From NCBI RefSeq assembly GCF_965225875.1, contig NZ_CBDDBS010000002.1, positions 1,240,001 through 1,304,000 of the forward strand: DNA of 64,000 bases. The letters are read 5' to 3'. Shown here in pieces: positions 34,511-43,075 of this stretch; positions within the stretch are counted from its first letter, which is position 1; each line of letters begins with the position of its first letter. The DNA comes from Haliscomenobacter sp965225875 (GTDB lineage: Bacteria; Bacteroidota; Bacteroidia; Chitinophagales; Saprospiraceae). The notes under the pieces were generated by a model, which made no database searches, was not told the DNA's origin, and saw only the letters and a list, made by a program, of their open reading frames with translations. The translations under genes were made by a program, and so were the position numbers.

Positions 34511-35170
34511 TCAATTCATGGAATAGGTGCGCAAAAAGCGCCAGAGTCGATCGTAACGGTCGAGCACCAATTCCGTTACCCCTGATTTTTTGAGCTGTTC
34601 GCAGTAGGCATTCGCCAATCGTTCAAAATCAGGGCGCAAACTCAAGCGAGCAATGGCGATGGCGCGCATGCAGCGGTGTAGGTGATTGTGCAGGTAAATG
34701 GCGGGCATTTCCGGATCGGTATTGTAGAGGTTGTCTACGTTTTCGAGGCGGGTATAGCGCTCCAGGAAGCTGATTCCCCGCGATAAAATCCCTTTTTGAA
34801 TGGCATTCACCGCAGGCTGGATATCGTCCTCACAACAAATGGAAAAACGCTCAAAAGGCTGCTCAAACAATTTGCCCAGGGGGGTAAACAAGGTAAAATT
34901 GTTGGACTGTAACTCAGGCAAGCCTTGGGTAAAAGGCTGGGCCAAATCCTCCACCGCATCGTGCCTGACCCCCAGGTACACTTCCAGTATTTGTACATTA
35001 TCCCCTGGAATCCAATTCAATATAACGCACTGAAAACCAGTTGGCGTTACCCGTCGGAATTGGTTAAGCTGGGGCATAAAGAAAAAATCTCTTTCAGCCA
35101 GCCGTTTTTTCAAGGCCTCCTGAATCTGATTTTTCAGCAAATTGGAGTGTTGTATATGGAGACTACTCAT
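34511..35170 (-). CDS. Conserved hypothetical protein
   Basis: A 219-residue cytoplasmic protein. It has a mixed alpha/beta N-terminal half (ALKKRLAERDFFFMPQLNQFRRVTPTGFQCVILNW, EVYLGVRHDAVEDLAQPF) and a helical C-terminal half (AIYLHNHLHRCMRAIAIARL ... LVLDRYDRLWRFLRTYSM). No domain recognised. Gap of about 150 bp to the next minus-strand gene. Confidence 0.5.
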   Translation of the reverse strand: MSSLHIQHSNLLKNQIQEALKKRLAERDFFFMPQLNQFRRVTPTGFQCVILNWIPGDNVQILEVYLGVRHDAVEDLAQPFTQGLPELQSNNFTLFTPLGKLFEQPFERFSICCEDDIQPAVNAIQKGILSRGISFLERYTRLENVDNLYNTDPEMPAIYLHNHLHRCMRAIAIARLSLRPDFERLANAYCEQLKKSGVTELVLDRYDRLWRFLRTYSMN

Positions 35171-35617
35171 GGAGTAAGTTTAAATCCAAAACGAAGGTAA
35201 GGCTAATTTTCCAAAGCTATGTTAACTGAATGTAAAGTTTAAGCTGGATGCCTCAAATAGTTGCTTTAATGTGCATATTTTCATGCATTTGCAGGCAAAT
35301 AAAAAATTTTGATGCTATTTATTCTGAAAAATCAGATCAAATAAAAAGCCAGGAGCATGCCCCTGGCCACCTAAAAAACCCGACTGTTATAAAATGCAAA
35401 AACTAAAAACAGGAAAAAAAGACGACTGTAGTTCGAATAGAAGATTCTTTATTGAAACAAGCCTGTGCTGAAGGTTTTGTACTCAGTTTATTAAAACTTT
35501 AACTGGACAAAATCGTTCCTATGATCAATTTTGCACGTCTAAATGGCGTTATTTGGCCGTAAAGCTGCACGGCGGTGCGTCTTTACCATCCACGGATTCA
35601 CGTTTCAATCTAAAAAA
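35171..35617. other. 447-bp divergent gap with an orphan minus-strand terminator
   Basis: Contains no gene long enough to support. It carries a strong minus-strand terminator (35339-35367) that ends no annotated gene, so a small RNA on the minus strand between about 35370 and 35617 is possible. Confidence 0.35.
35339..35367 (-). terminator. Orphan intrinsic terminator
   Basis: Minus strand: GCCAGGGG-CATG-CTCCTGGC (8-bp stem including one G-U pair, CATG loop), then TTTTTATTTG. No minus-strand gene ends upstream of it. Confidence 0.6.
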
Positions 35618-36307
35618 ATGAAAAAAATAATCTTGTTCAGCCTTTTGGCCATAAACGTAAGTTTGTTGAGTGCCCAAACCAAAACCAAGGTGGTCACTCC
35701 TCCTAAAGAAACTTCGGATCCAGCAACCAAGGTGGTACTGGATAAAATGCGGGCCAAATATGAAGGCTACAAAACCCTGGAAGCCGATTTTTCACTAATC
35801 CTCGAAATGCCAGAACAGCCCAAGGAAATTCAGAAAGGGAAATTGCTGCAAAAAGGCAGCAAATACCGGGTGAGCTTCAACCAACAAACTGTGATTTCAG
35901 ATGGAAAAGCCGTTTGGATCATCTTGCCCAAAAACAAAGAGGTGCAAATCAACAACATGCCTGACCCCAATGACGATGAGAGTATCTTATCTCCACAGGC
36001 CTTGTTTCGCATTTACCTGCGCAAGGATTTCCTCTATTCCATCACCAACGAATATGCCAAGGACAAACGGGTAATCCAGGAAATTGAATTCAAACCTACC
36101 GACAAATATTCCGAATACTCTAAACTCCGCTTGAGCCTGGATAAAAAGACCCTGGAATTCATTGAATTAAAGGCTTTTGGCAAGGATGGCTCACGTTACA
36201 CCCTGGTGATGAACAACGTCATTCCCAACAAACCTTTGGAAGACAGCAATTTTGGGTTCAACAAAGCCAACTACCCTGGGTACCATATCGAGGATCTCCG
36301 AGAGTAG
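35618..36307 (+). CDS. lolA: Outer-membrane lipoprotein carrier LolA
   Basis: A periplasmic chaperone (229 residues) that carries lipoproteins from the inner to the outer membrane. Signal peptide IILFSLLAINVSLLSAQ precedes the half-open beta-barrel seen as DFSLILEMPEQPKEIQKGKLLQKG, YRVSFNQQTVISDGKAVWIILPKNKEVQINN, and helices around ALFRIYLRKDF. ATG 35618 is used because it begins the signal peptide; an in-frame start at 35543 would add a basic leader. Next gene, sodA, is in the same direction about 120 bp downstream. Confidence 0.87.
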   Translation: MKKIILFSLLAINVSLLSAQTKTKVVTPPKETSDPATKVVLDKMRAKYEGYKTLEADFSLILEMPEQPKEIQKGKLLQKGSKYRVSFNQQTVISDGKAVWIILPKNKEVQINNMPDPNDDESILSPQALFRIYLRKDFLYSITNEYAKDKRVIQEIEFKPTDKYSEYSKLRLSLDKKTLEFIELKAFGKDGSRYTLVMNNVIPNKPLEDSNFGFNKANYPGYHIEDLRE

Positions 36308-36427
36308 CCATAAGTGAATCAATTTTGTCAAGTAGTTTATGCTTTCCTTAAAAACTCTTTACCTGTTAAAGCGTTTTTAAAGTACCTTTCGGTCGCAATT
36401 TTTAACCCATCAAAAAATCAAGCAAAC

Positions 36428-37042
36428 ATGGCTTTTGAACTTCCAGCGTTGCCCTATGCGTTTGACGCACTCGAACCCAATATTGATGCACGCACCATGG
36501 AAATCCACCACGGTAAGCACCATGCTGCCTATACCAATAACCTGAACGCCGCACTGGCAGGTACTGAGCACGAAGGCAAATCAATTGAATCCATCCTGGC
36601 CAATATCTCCCAGTTCTCTCCTGCTGTACGCAACAATGGAGGCGGTTATTTCAACCACAACCTGTTCTGGACCATCATGTCACCCAATGGTAGCCCTACT
36701 CCTGCGGAAGGCACTGCGATTCATGCGGCCATTACTGCGGATTTGGGTGGTTTTGACAACTTCAAAAAAGACTTCTCCGCAGCTGGCGCTACCCGCTTTG
36801 GCTCTGGTTGGGCTTGGTTGAGTGTGGGTGCCGATGGCAAGTTGTTCGTTAGTTCTAGTCCCAATCAGGACAACCCGCTAATGGATGTCGCTGAGAAAAA
36901 AGGTACACCAATTCTCGGTTTGGACGTTTGGGAACATGCTTATTACCTGAACTATCAGAACCGTCGCCCTGATTACATCGAGTCTTTCTACAATGTGATC
37001 AATTGGGAGGAAGTGAATCGTCGCTACCTTGCCGCTAAATAA
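36428..37042 (+). CDS. sodA: Superoxide dismutase, manganese type
   Basis: A 204-residue Fe/Mn superoxide dismutase (2 O2- to H2O2 + O2). Metal ligands are His in EIHHGKHHAAY and NHNLFW, and Asp/His in LDVWEHAYYLNYQ. The Gln in NQDNPLM of the C-terminal domain, with the absence of the FeSOD-type AAQVWNH, fits the Mn form. No signal peptide, so it is cytoplasmic. ATG 36428 sits at the normal position. A hairpin of the AAGTTGAG family begins 2 nt after the stop codon. Confidence 0.93.
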   Translation: MAFELPALPYAFDALEPNIDARTMEIHHGKHHAAYTNNLNAALAGTEHEGKSIESILANISQFSPAVRNNGGGYFNHNLFWTIMSPNGSPTPAEGTAIHAAITADLGGFDNFKKDFSAAGATRFGSGWAWLSVGADGKLFVSSSPNQDNPLMDVAEKKGTPILGLDVWEHAYYLNYQNRRPDYIESFYNVINWEEVNRRYLAAK

Positions 37043-37044
37043 AA

Positions 37045-37153
37045 AAAGTTGAGAGGTTGAGAAGTTGAGAAGTTGAGACTACCGCTTGCGTCACTGACAA
37101 GGACTTTGTCTAAGTCTCTCGCAGTAGCCTCAACTTCTCAACTGCTCAACTTT
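37045..37153 (-). repeat. Shared-core hairpin A (AAGTTGAG arms)
   Basis: Arms of four (left) and three (right) AAGTTGAG-type 8-mers followed by an inner CTACCGC/GCAGTAG stem. The loop, read on the minus strand, contains ACTTAGACAAAGTCCTTGTC, matching the loop of hairpins at 53988 and 55093. Starts 2 nt after the sodA stop codon. Confidence 0.85.
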
Positions 37154-37371
37154 CTTTCAGCCTCCTCCAACTTTTTTCCCTCCCTCATATACTAATTTTT
37201 TTTTTCGTCTCGTTTCTCCCTTTATACGCTTGTTTCAATAGCGTGTCCATTCAGGTGTACATATTGGCACCTTACACCATTGCTATTTTGATTTGATTAC
37301 CGCGAACACTGACGTTTACCTACTGTACGTTCCAGCTTAAACCGTTTATTTTTTACCCAAAACCGTTTCCC

Positions 37372-37440
37372 ATGATCATCGCAGCTTTTTGCCTGATTTT
37401 AGTGCTTATTTTTGGTTCGAAATTATTGGAAAGAACCTAA
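37372..37440 (+). CDS. Possible 22-residue hydrophobic microprotein
   Basis: ATG at 37372 to TAA at 37440 encodes MIIAAFCLILVLIFGSKLLE plus two residues: one membrane helix with a basic end. A terminator starts about 22 nt behind the stop, so the transcript would be short and discrete. It may be a KdpF- or stress-type microprotein, or chance. Confidence 0.3.
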   Translation: MIIAAFCLILVLIFGSKLLERT

Positions 37441-37461
37441 CACACACCATTCAAAGACTCA

Positions 37462-37496
37462 AAAGGCCGCGTTCTCCAACTGAGAACGCGGCCTTT
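37462..37496. terminator. Bidirectional terminator
   Basis: GGCCGCGTTCTC-CAACT-GAGAACGCGGCC: a perfect 12-bp stem flanked by AAAA and TTT. Confidence 0.7.
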
Positions 37497-37521
37497 CCAT
37501 TTATACGCTAATTTCTTTCCA

Positions 37522-38460
37522 TTAATCCATTCCCAAATCCTTGCGTAAAGGGAGATCCTTCAGATTGTTTTTTTGCCAATAAGCCTCTAATAAGGTATGG
37601 GTTCTTTTGGCAATGGTTTGGCGCATTTGTTTGTCCAACAAAGCCGGATGACTGTCCATCCAACCCTCAATCAAGTAAGGCTCTTTGTCCTGAAAAACGA
37701 TCTCCAACTTGCGTTCCAGTTCCGGAAAATTGAGTTGGTATACTTTTAAGTTGTTGCCCTTAATCTCATTGCCTTCATATTTTTCCAACTTTGCTTCGGC
37801 GGTATATGCTTTAAAAGGCTTGTGCATCAGGCGAGTGTACATGGCACTGGGGTAAACCTGCACTGCACCGAGGGGCAAGGCATCTGGCCCCATCCGCAGG
37901 CGTGTCCAGACTTCGTCTTCCAGCAAAGCTTGTGGCAAGCTCTGGTTTTGGTCTCCCTCATTTTCAAAGTAAGACCGCATTTCTACCTTGTAATTTTCTT
38001 TGTCCTGATTGATTTGCATGAAGGTCTGACCACACCAGTCCTGGCTACTGCTGGTCACTTTGAGGGAATGCGGAAAACGTTTCAATTCCTCAGGAGTAAA
38101 CACTGAAGTCATCACTGAATAGTCGTAAATCCCGGTGGCGAAACGTTGAATATTGTTGAGTTTCAGAACTGTGGCAGAGTTCTTTTTTTGTCCCTGATCA
38201 TTTTTAACCTGTTTATCGGTCAAAAAGGGTTCGGTTACAAATACCAGAACCGCCTCGCCTGGGTGAAGATCGCGATAACGGTTTTGGGACAGGGTATAAT
38301 GGTTGATTTCAGCCTTACCCTCGAACCAGTAAGGCCCCAAACCAATTTTTCCTTCTTTTTTGACAACACTGGCTTTAGCCGAAAGGTCTCGTCGCCCCAA
38401 TTGAGGCATACAGGTAAAGAACAGGGCCAAGATGACCAGCATCCATTTCATCAGTTTCAT
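37522..38460 (-). CDS. Secreted conserved hypothetical protein
   Basis: A 312-residue exported protein. Signal peptide WMLVILALFFTCMP, then PYWFEGKAEINHYTLSQNRYRDLHPGEAVLVFVTEPF and GIYDYSVMTSVFTPEELKRFPHSLKVTSSSQDWCGQTFMQIN. Related proteins in Bacteroidota have been labelled 'septum formation inhibitor Maf' in databases, but no Maf nucleotide-pyrophosphatase motif is present; that label is likely wrong. Function unknown, probably periplasmic. Diverges from the next gene across about 118 bp. Confidence 0.6.
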   Translation of the reverse strand: MKLMKWMLVILALFFTCMPQLGRRDLSAKASVVKKEGKIGLGPYWFEGKAEINHYTLSQNRYRDLHPGEAVLVFVTEPFLTDKQVKNDQGQKKNSATVLKLNNIQRFATGIYDYSVMTSVFTPEELKRFPHSLKVTSSSQDWCGQTFMQINQDKENYKVEMRSYFENEGDQNQSLPQALLEDEVWTRLRMGPDALPLGAVQVYPSAMYTRLMHKPFKAYTAEAKLEKYEGNEIKGNNLKVYQLNFPELERKLEIVFQDKEPYLIEGWMDSHPALLDKQMRQTIAKRTHTLLEAYWQKNNLKDLPLRKDLGMD

Positions 38461-38578
38461 AATGGTTATTTTGTGTAGAAACAGCGTAAGTTCAGTTTTG
38501 CTTAAAAAATGTTACACTAAGCAACTATTTTACACTACGATTTGTACAGCCAAATGGTTTCACCCAAAATATACTCGA

Positions 38579-39286
38579 ATGAAATTGATGTTTTCTCTCT
38601 GCATCGCCCTGGGGCTGAGCATATTTTCCTGGTTTAGCCCTAAGTCTCCTAGCAATCAAAGCCTGGAAGGTGCCTGGGATACCGGGCAAGGAGTGGTAAT
38701 TTGTACCCACAATTACCTGGCTTGTACCGATTTTTCGGTGCCCAACAAAAAATTCAAGGGCAGTTGGGGCGGTACCTACACCTGGGTCAAGGACAGTCTA
38801 AAAGTACATCTGGAATTTTCAACCTACGACAAGGCTTCCGTAGGTAAAGACAAGGTATTTTTGGCCAAATTGAAAAAAGAGTTGACCCTCAAAGACCCCT
38901 CCACTAAAACCGAACAAAGCTGGAAAGCTATCCCCGAAGATGGACCCGTTGCCCTCGCCGGCCTCTGGCGCATCACTGGGCGTATGAACAACGGGCAACT
39001 GAACGCTATGCCTTTGGCCGCACGCAAAACCATCAAAATTTTTAGCAAAACCCGCTTCCAATGGGCCGCCATCAATACCCAAACGGGCGACTTCTCTGGC
39101 ACTGGCGGCGGCACCTACACCCTCAAAGACGGCAAATACACCGAAAATATCGAGTTCTTCTCCCGCGACAGCACCCGAGTAGGTGCATCACTTGGCTTTG
39201 ACGCGCTGGTAGAAGGCAACAAGTGGACGCACACGGGCAAAAGTTCGACGGGGAATCCGGTGCATGAGATTTGGGAAAGACAGTAA
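38579..39286 (+). CDS. Secreted protein with two lipocalin-like repeats
   Basis: A 235-residue exported protein. A signal peptide (KLMFSLCIALGLSIFSWF) precedes two halves with the same plan: GAWDTGQGVV ... FKGSWGGTYTWVKDSLKVHLEF ... and GLWRITGRMNN ... FSGTGGGTYTLKDGKYTENIEFFS. Each ends in a KW/W strand. This internal duplication resembles small lipocalin-like (DUF-type) beta-barrels of Bacteroidota that may bind hydrophobic ligands; ligand unknown. ATG 38579. Converges with the glycosylase gene at a 31-bp perfect inverted repeat. Confidence 0.6.
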   Translation: MKLMFSLCIALGLSIFSWFSPKSPSNQSLEGAWDTGQGVVICTHNYLACTDFSVPNKKFKGSWGGTYTWVKDSLKVHLEFSTYDKASVGKDKVFLAKLKKELTLKDPSTKTEQSWKAIPEDGPVALAGLWRITGRMNNGQLNAMPLAARKTIKIFSKTRFQWAAINTQTGDFSGTGGGTYTLKDGKYTENIEFFSRDSTRVGASLGFDALVEGNKWTHTGKSSTGNPVHEIWERQ

Positions 39287-39290
39287 AAAA

Positions 39291-39373
39291 TGACGAATGA
39301 TTCGAATGACGAGTGACGAATAATGGCCAGCACATGGCGAACATTCGTCACTCGTCATTCGAATCATTCGTCA
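39291..39373. repeat. Perfect 31-bp inverted repeat at convergent stops
   Basis: Arms 39291-39321 and 39343-39373 are perfect complements around a 21-nt loop. The arms are built of GACGAAT/GAATGAC-like units. The left arm starts 4 nt after the upstream stop codon; the right arm contains the stop codon and last codons of the glycosylase gene. Confidence 0.9.
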
Positions 39374-39999
39374 ATCCCCTTCGCCTTACTTACCCACGGA
39401 TTTCCAACTATGCTAAAGCGCCAGGGCCAAAAGGCGCATTCCTCGGCGAAAGCGATGCCGACCCGGGTTCCTGTTTTGACTTGGAAGCTGGGTGTTTCCT
39501 GGGGTTCTTCAATCCAGACGGGGGAAGATTCATCGGTGAAAGCGAGGCCGGTATGGTGGGTGCGTAAACCCATTGCCTGGCTCAAACTGCCAGGACCTGC
39601 ACCCAGGGTGGTTTTAAGTTGGCTCATTTTCCGGCGCTGAAGCATGGTTTCAACGCCATAGATGGGCTCAATGGCCCGCACCAGCACTGCATGTGCCTGC
39701 CCTGCTGGTGCGGTCACTACATTAAACAAGTGGTGAATGCCGTAGCACAAATAGACATAAGCATGCCCTCCGGGTCCAAACATGATTTGGGTACGCGGCG
39801 TCAGCCGTTGACCGTATGCATGGCAAGCCTTGTCGTCGGAGTCTCGGTAAGCTTCGGTTTCTACGATGCGACCTACGGTGAGTTGCCCATCGAAGCAAGT
39901 CACGAGGTGTTTACCGAGGAGTTCCTTGCTGATTTGTACAACGTCTTCCCGCAGGTAAAAGGCTTCGTTGAGTCGAGTGCCTGGCTGATAGGTTTCCAC
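39364..39999 (-). CDS. 3-methyladenine DNA glycosylase (AAG/MPG family)
   Basis: A 211-residue base-excision repair glycosylase removing alkylated purines. Recognisable blocks: LGKHLVTCFDGQ ... GRIVETEAYRDSDDKACHAY (catalytic Glu in the ETEAY motif), MFGPGGHAYVYLCYGIHHLFNVV, AVLVRAIEP and the C-terminal GIAFAEECAFWPWRFSIVGNPWVS. Length and start at 39999 are normal. Its last codons lie in the right arm of a palindrome. Confidence 0.93.
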   Translation of the reverse strand: METYQPGTRLNEAFYLREDVVQISKELLGKHLVTCFDGQLTVGRIVETEAYRDSDDKACHAYGQRLTPRTQIMFGPGGHAYVYLCYGIHHLFNVVTAPAGQAHAVLVRAIEPIYGVETMLQRRKMSQLKTTLGAGPGSLSQAMGLRTHHTGLAFTDESSPVWIEEPQETPSFQVKTGTRVGIAFAEECAFWPWRFSIVGNPWVSKAKGIDE

Positions 40000-40021
40000 T
40001 GTGTTTAAGTACGTGTTTTAT

Positions 40022-40621
40022 TTAAGGTAACTGGGTCAAACGGAATTTTTTCCACCGCACTTTAATACCGCCACCATCGTGGATTTGCAGGGCGATGAAG
40101 CCTTCACCTTTGCCAATTTTTTCATCTTTGAGGTAGATCATCTGTTGACCGTTCAGCCAGGTGGTAACTTCATCACCGATGACCTGGATTTTCATTTGAT
40201 TCCATTCGCCAGTTTTGAGGGCTTTTTCGGCTTCAGCGCTGGGCTGAATGAGCCAGCCACGGCCATAAGATTCATAAATCCCACCGCTGTGGCTATTCAA
40301 AGGCGCCACTTCGACTTGCCAGCCGCTGATCTTCACGCCTTCAATACTGGAACGGAAAAAGACCCCGCTGTTGCCGTTGGCTTCTTGCTTGAATTGCAGG
40401 GTGAGGACGAAGTTTTTGTACTTGCCCGCAGTGGATAAATAGCCGTAAGCTTTGTCAGGACCGCTTTCGCAGATCAGTTCACCTTTTTCGACGTACCATT
40501 TTTCAGTGCCGTGGATGTTCCAGCCACTGAGGTCTTTGCCGTTGAAAAGGGATACTTTTTTTTGTGCAGTAGCCAATAGTGGCAAGCAGGCGATGCAAAC
40601 GAGTAGGTAAGTAAATTTCAT
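40022..40621 (-). CDS. Secreted DUF1080 (3-keto-disaccharide hydrolase-type) protein
   Basis: A 199-residue exported jelly-roll protein of the DUF1080 family, now known as 3-keto-disaccharide hydrolase-like. Signal peptide (LLVCIACLPLLATAQ), then SLFNGKDLSGWNIHGTEKWYVEKGELIC, NFVLTLQFKQEANGNSGVFFRS, and WLNGQQMIYLKDEKIGKGEGFIALQIH-type strands. Probably periplasmic or surface-associated, processing oxidised disaccharides; the substrate is inferred from family work. 22 bp from the glycosylase gene. Confidence 0.8.
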   Translation of the reverse strand: MKFTYLLVCIACLPLLATAQKKVSLFNGKDLSGWNIHGTEKWYVEKGELICESGPDKAYGYLSTAGKYKNFVLTLQFKQEANGNSGVFFRSSIEGVKISGWQVEVAPLNSHSGGIYESYGRGWLIQPSAEAEKALKTGEWNQMKIQVIGDEVTTWLNGQQMIYLKDEKIGKGEGFIALQIHDGGGIKVRWKKFRLTQLP

Positions 40622-40806
40622 GAATGAAAGAGATTGTAAGTAAGGTAATGAAGTAGACTTTTTAGGGCAACCCTAATCCCGGGTGAATATAAGCGGGAAT
40701 GGGGGAAAAAACAATTGCTGGGTTTTTTCGATTCTCAAAATTGGTCGAACAATTGGATTTATTGGATAGCTTAGTGCCCGCTTTAACTTGATTTGAAACC
40801 ATTGAC

Positions 40807-43026
40807 ATGCAGCATCACCTAAGCTTTATTTTCCTCGTAAACTTAACACTTGTTTGCGCTTTGAAAGCTCAAACTGGGGCCACGCTACTTATCCCCAAAC
40901 CAGTATATTGTCAGGAGCAAAAAGGGGCATTTAAAATCCATTCTTCCGTCCAGGTTTTTGCGGAAAAAGAATGGCAGGAAAGTGCACAGTTACTGGCCCA
41001 GGAGATGAAGCTGAGTGTATCCAAAAGCAAGGAAAAAGCTGGCATTTTATTACTCAAATCCCCTGAGCTACCTGCTGCGGGTTATGCGTTGAACATTACC
41101 TCTCAAGGCATTACCATTCTTGCCTCCGATGAAGCGGGAAGCATCCACGGGCTTTTCACCTTGCTCCAATTGAGGGCACTACAAACCAATCCCGTTCAAA
41201 TCCCTTGTGCCAGCATCAAAGATTATCCCCGATTCAGCTACCGGGGCATGCACCTGGATGTGTCCCGCAACTTTTTCCCACTGAGTTTCATCAAAAAGTA
41301 CATCGACCTGATGGCTTTGTACAAATTCAACACCTTTCATTGGCACCTCACCGATTCGCCCGGCTGGCGTTTACAAATCGATAAATATCCACTGCTGAGT
41401 AAACAAGCTGCGTTCCGCACCCATGGCAGCTGGACGGAGTGGAGCAAAAACGGCAGCCGATTCTCGCAAGAAGGGAATGCCGAAGCATACGGAGGGTATT
41501 ACAGCAAAGCCGATGCCAAAGAGATCGTGCGGTATGCCGCGCAACGAGGCATCACCGTCATCCCTGAAATTGAAATACCGGGGCATTCCTATGAAGTTTT
41601 GGCTGCTTATCCCGAGCTTAGCTGTACGGGCAAGCCTTACCAGCACCATGAATTTTGTATTGGCAACCCCAATACTTTGCCTTTTTTAACCGATATTTTA
41701 AGCGAAGTTTTAGCCATTTTCCCCTCTGAATACATCCACATTGGTGGCGATGAAGCGGGGACTTCCTCCTGGAAAAATTGTCCAAAATGTCAGGCCCTGA
41801 AAAAAGAAAAAAACCTGGCAGATGAACACGAACTACAAGCCTATCTGATCAAACAGCTGGAAGCTTTTCTCAAATCAAAAGGTCGAAAATTGATTGGTTG
41901 GGATGAAATCATCAATGGCGGCCTTCCTCCCGATGCAACCGTCATGAGCTGGCGGGGCGAAGCCGGTGCCATCACCGCCGCACAACAAGGCCATGATGTG
42001 GTCATGACGCCGGGTGAAACTTATCTGGACGCCTACCAAAGCAATCCAAGCACCCAACCTCTGGCCATAGGCGGCTTTTTGCCGATTCAACGGGTGTACG
42101 CCTACGAGCCCATTCCCGCAGTGCTCAAGGAGAACGAGAAGAAACACATCCTGGGCACGCAGGGCAATTTGTGGACAGAGTTTATGCCCAGTACGGATCA
42201 GGTGGAGTACATGGCCTTTCCCCGCGCCATTGCAATCGCGGAAAATGCCTGGACTCAAAAGGAAGCAAAAAATTATCCCGACTTTCAGCAACGCCTGCAA
42301 GCGCATTATTTGCTCCTGCAACGGATGAATGTCAATTATTACCGGCCTTCGGCTTTTCTGGAAGTAAAAGAAGCCCCCGCTCCCGACAATAGCGGCAATA
42401 CAATCACCTTGATCAGCGAGATTTACCAGCCAGAAATTCGTTACACCACCGACGGCAGTACACCTTCAAGTAGTTCGGAACGGTACGTAAAGCCGTTTGT
42501 AATACAGGGAAAAGCCCACATTCAAGCCGCCGTTTTTAAAGATGGAATGCCATTGGGCAAGGTCACCAGTTATCAGGCCAATCATCACCGCGCGATTGGC
42601 AAAAAAACGATTTTCAACACCAGATGGAGTGACTCCTATCCTGCTCAGCAAGAAAACACCCTCACCAATGGCGTGCGGGGGTCATTCACATACAGCGACA
42701 AACAGTGGCTTGGTTACCTCAAGAATTTTGATGTGACGGTAGATATGGGATCAGTACAGCCCATTCAAGAAGTATCCATTACGTTTATGCAGCAAAAGGG
42801 GCCGGGCGTTTTTCTTCCGGCTTATGTGGAAATATTGGGTTCTGAAGACGGGAGTAATTTTGTGCCCCTGAAAAAGCTGGAGCATGACGTTTCGCCAGAA
42901 AATCCGGAGTTATTGTTTAAAACTTTCGCCTACGCACTGGAACAAACTAAGGCCCGGTACATTCGTATCGTTGCACCCAATGTACGCGGAGGATTTATGT
43001 TTACCGATGAGATTGTGATTTATTAA
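40807..43026 (+). CDS. Secreted beta-N-acetylhexosaminidase (GH20)
   Basis: A 739-residue exported exo-hexosaminidase releasing GlcNAc/GalNAc from chitooligosaccharides or glycans. After a signal peptide (FIFLVNLTLVCALKAQ) come the N-terminal GH20b domain, and the (beta/alpha)8 domain beginning YRGMHLDVSRNFFPLSFIKKYID with FHWHLTDSPGWR. The catalytic Asp315-Glu316 pair is in HIGGDEAG. A chitobiase-like beta domain follows (PEIRYTTDGSTPSSSS), then an F5/8 type C-like carbohydrate-binding domain (RYIRIVAPNVRGG). Complete and probably periplasmic or surface exposed. Confidence 0.92.
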   Translation: MQHHLSFIFLVNLTLVCALKAQTGATLLIPKPVYCQEQKGAFKIHSSVQVFAEKEWQESAQLLAQEMKLSVSKSKEKAGILLLKSPELPAAGYALNITSQGITILASDEAGSIHGLFTLLQLRALQTNPVQIPCASIKDYPRFSYRGMHLDVSRNFFPLSFIKKYIDLMALYKFNTFHWHLTDSPGWRLQIDKYPLLSKQAAFRTHGSWTEWSKNGSRFSQEGNAEAYGGYYSKADAKEIVRYAAQRGITVIPEIEIPGHSYEVLAAYPELSCTGKPYQHHEFCIGNPNTLPFLTDILSEVLAIFPSEYIHIGGDEAGTSSWKNCPKCQALKKEKNLADEHELQAYLIKQLEAFLKSKGRKLIGWDEIINGGLPPDATVMSWRGEAGAITAAQQGHDVVMTPGETYLDAYQSNPSTQPLAIGGFLPIQRVYAYEPIPAVLKENEKKHILGTQGNLWTEFMPSTDQVEYMAFPRAIAIAENAWTQKEAKNYPDFQQRLQAHYLLLQRMNVNYYRPSAFLEVKEAPAPDNSGNTITLISEIYQPEIRYTTDGSTPSSSSERYVKPFVIQGKAHIQAAVFKDGMPLGKVTSYQANHHRAIGKKTIFNTRWSDSYPAQQENTLTNGVRGSFTYSDKQWLGYLKNFDVTVDMGSVQPIQEVSITFMQQKGPGVFLPAYVEILGSEDGSNFVPLKKLEHDVSPENPELLFKTFAYALEQTKARYIRIVAPNVRGGFMFTDEIVIY

Positions 43027-43075
43027 GGGCCTTTATCGATCAGCATGAAGGTATAAGTTGGCACTATTGGAACAG

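Larger units (their letters stand above)
37043..37521. other. 479-bp gap: hairpin element, possible microprotein, terminator
   Basis: Contains the shared-core hairpin (37045-37153), a possible 22-residue hydrophobic peptide (37372-37440) and a bidirectional terminator (37462-37496). Confidence 0.5.

Noticed and set aside
37522..38460. 'Septum formation inhibitor Maf' label for the secreted hypothetical
   Set aside because: No Maf motif is present; the product has a signal peptide and is unrelated to nucleotide pyrophosphatases.
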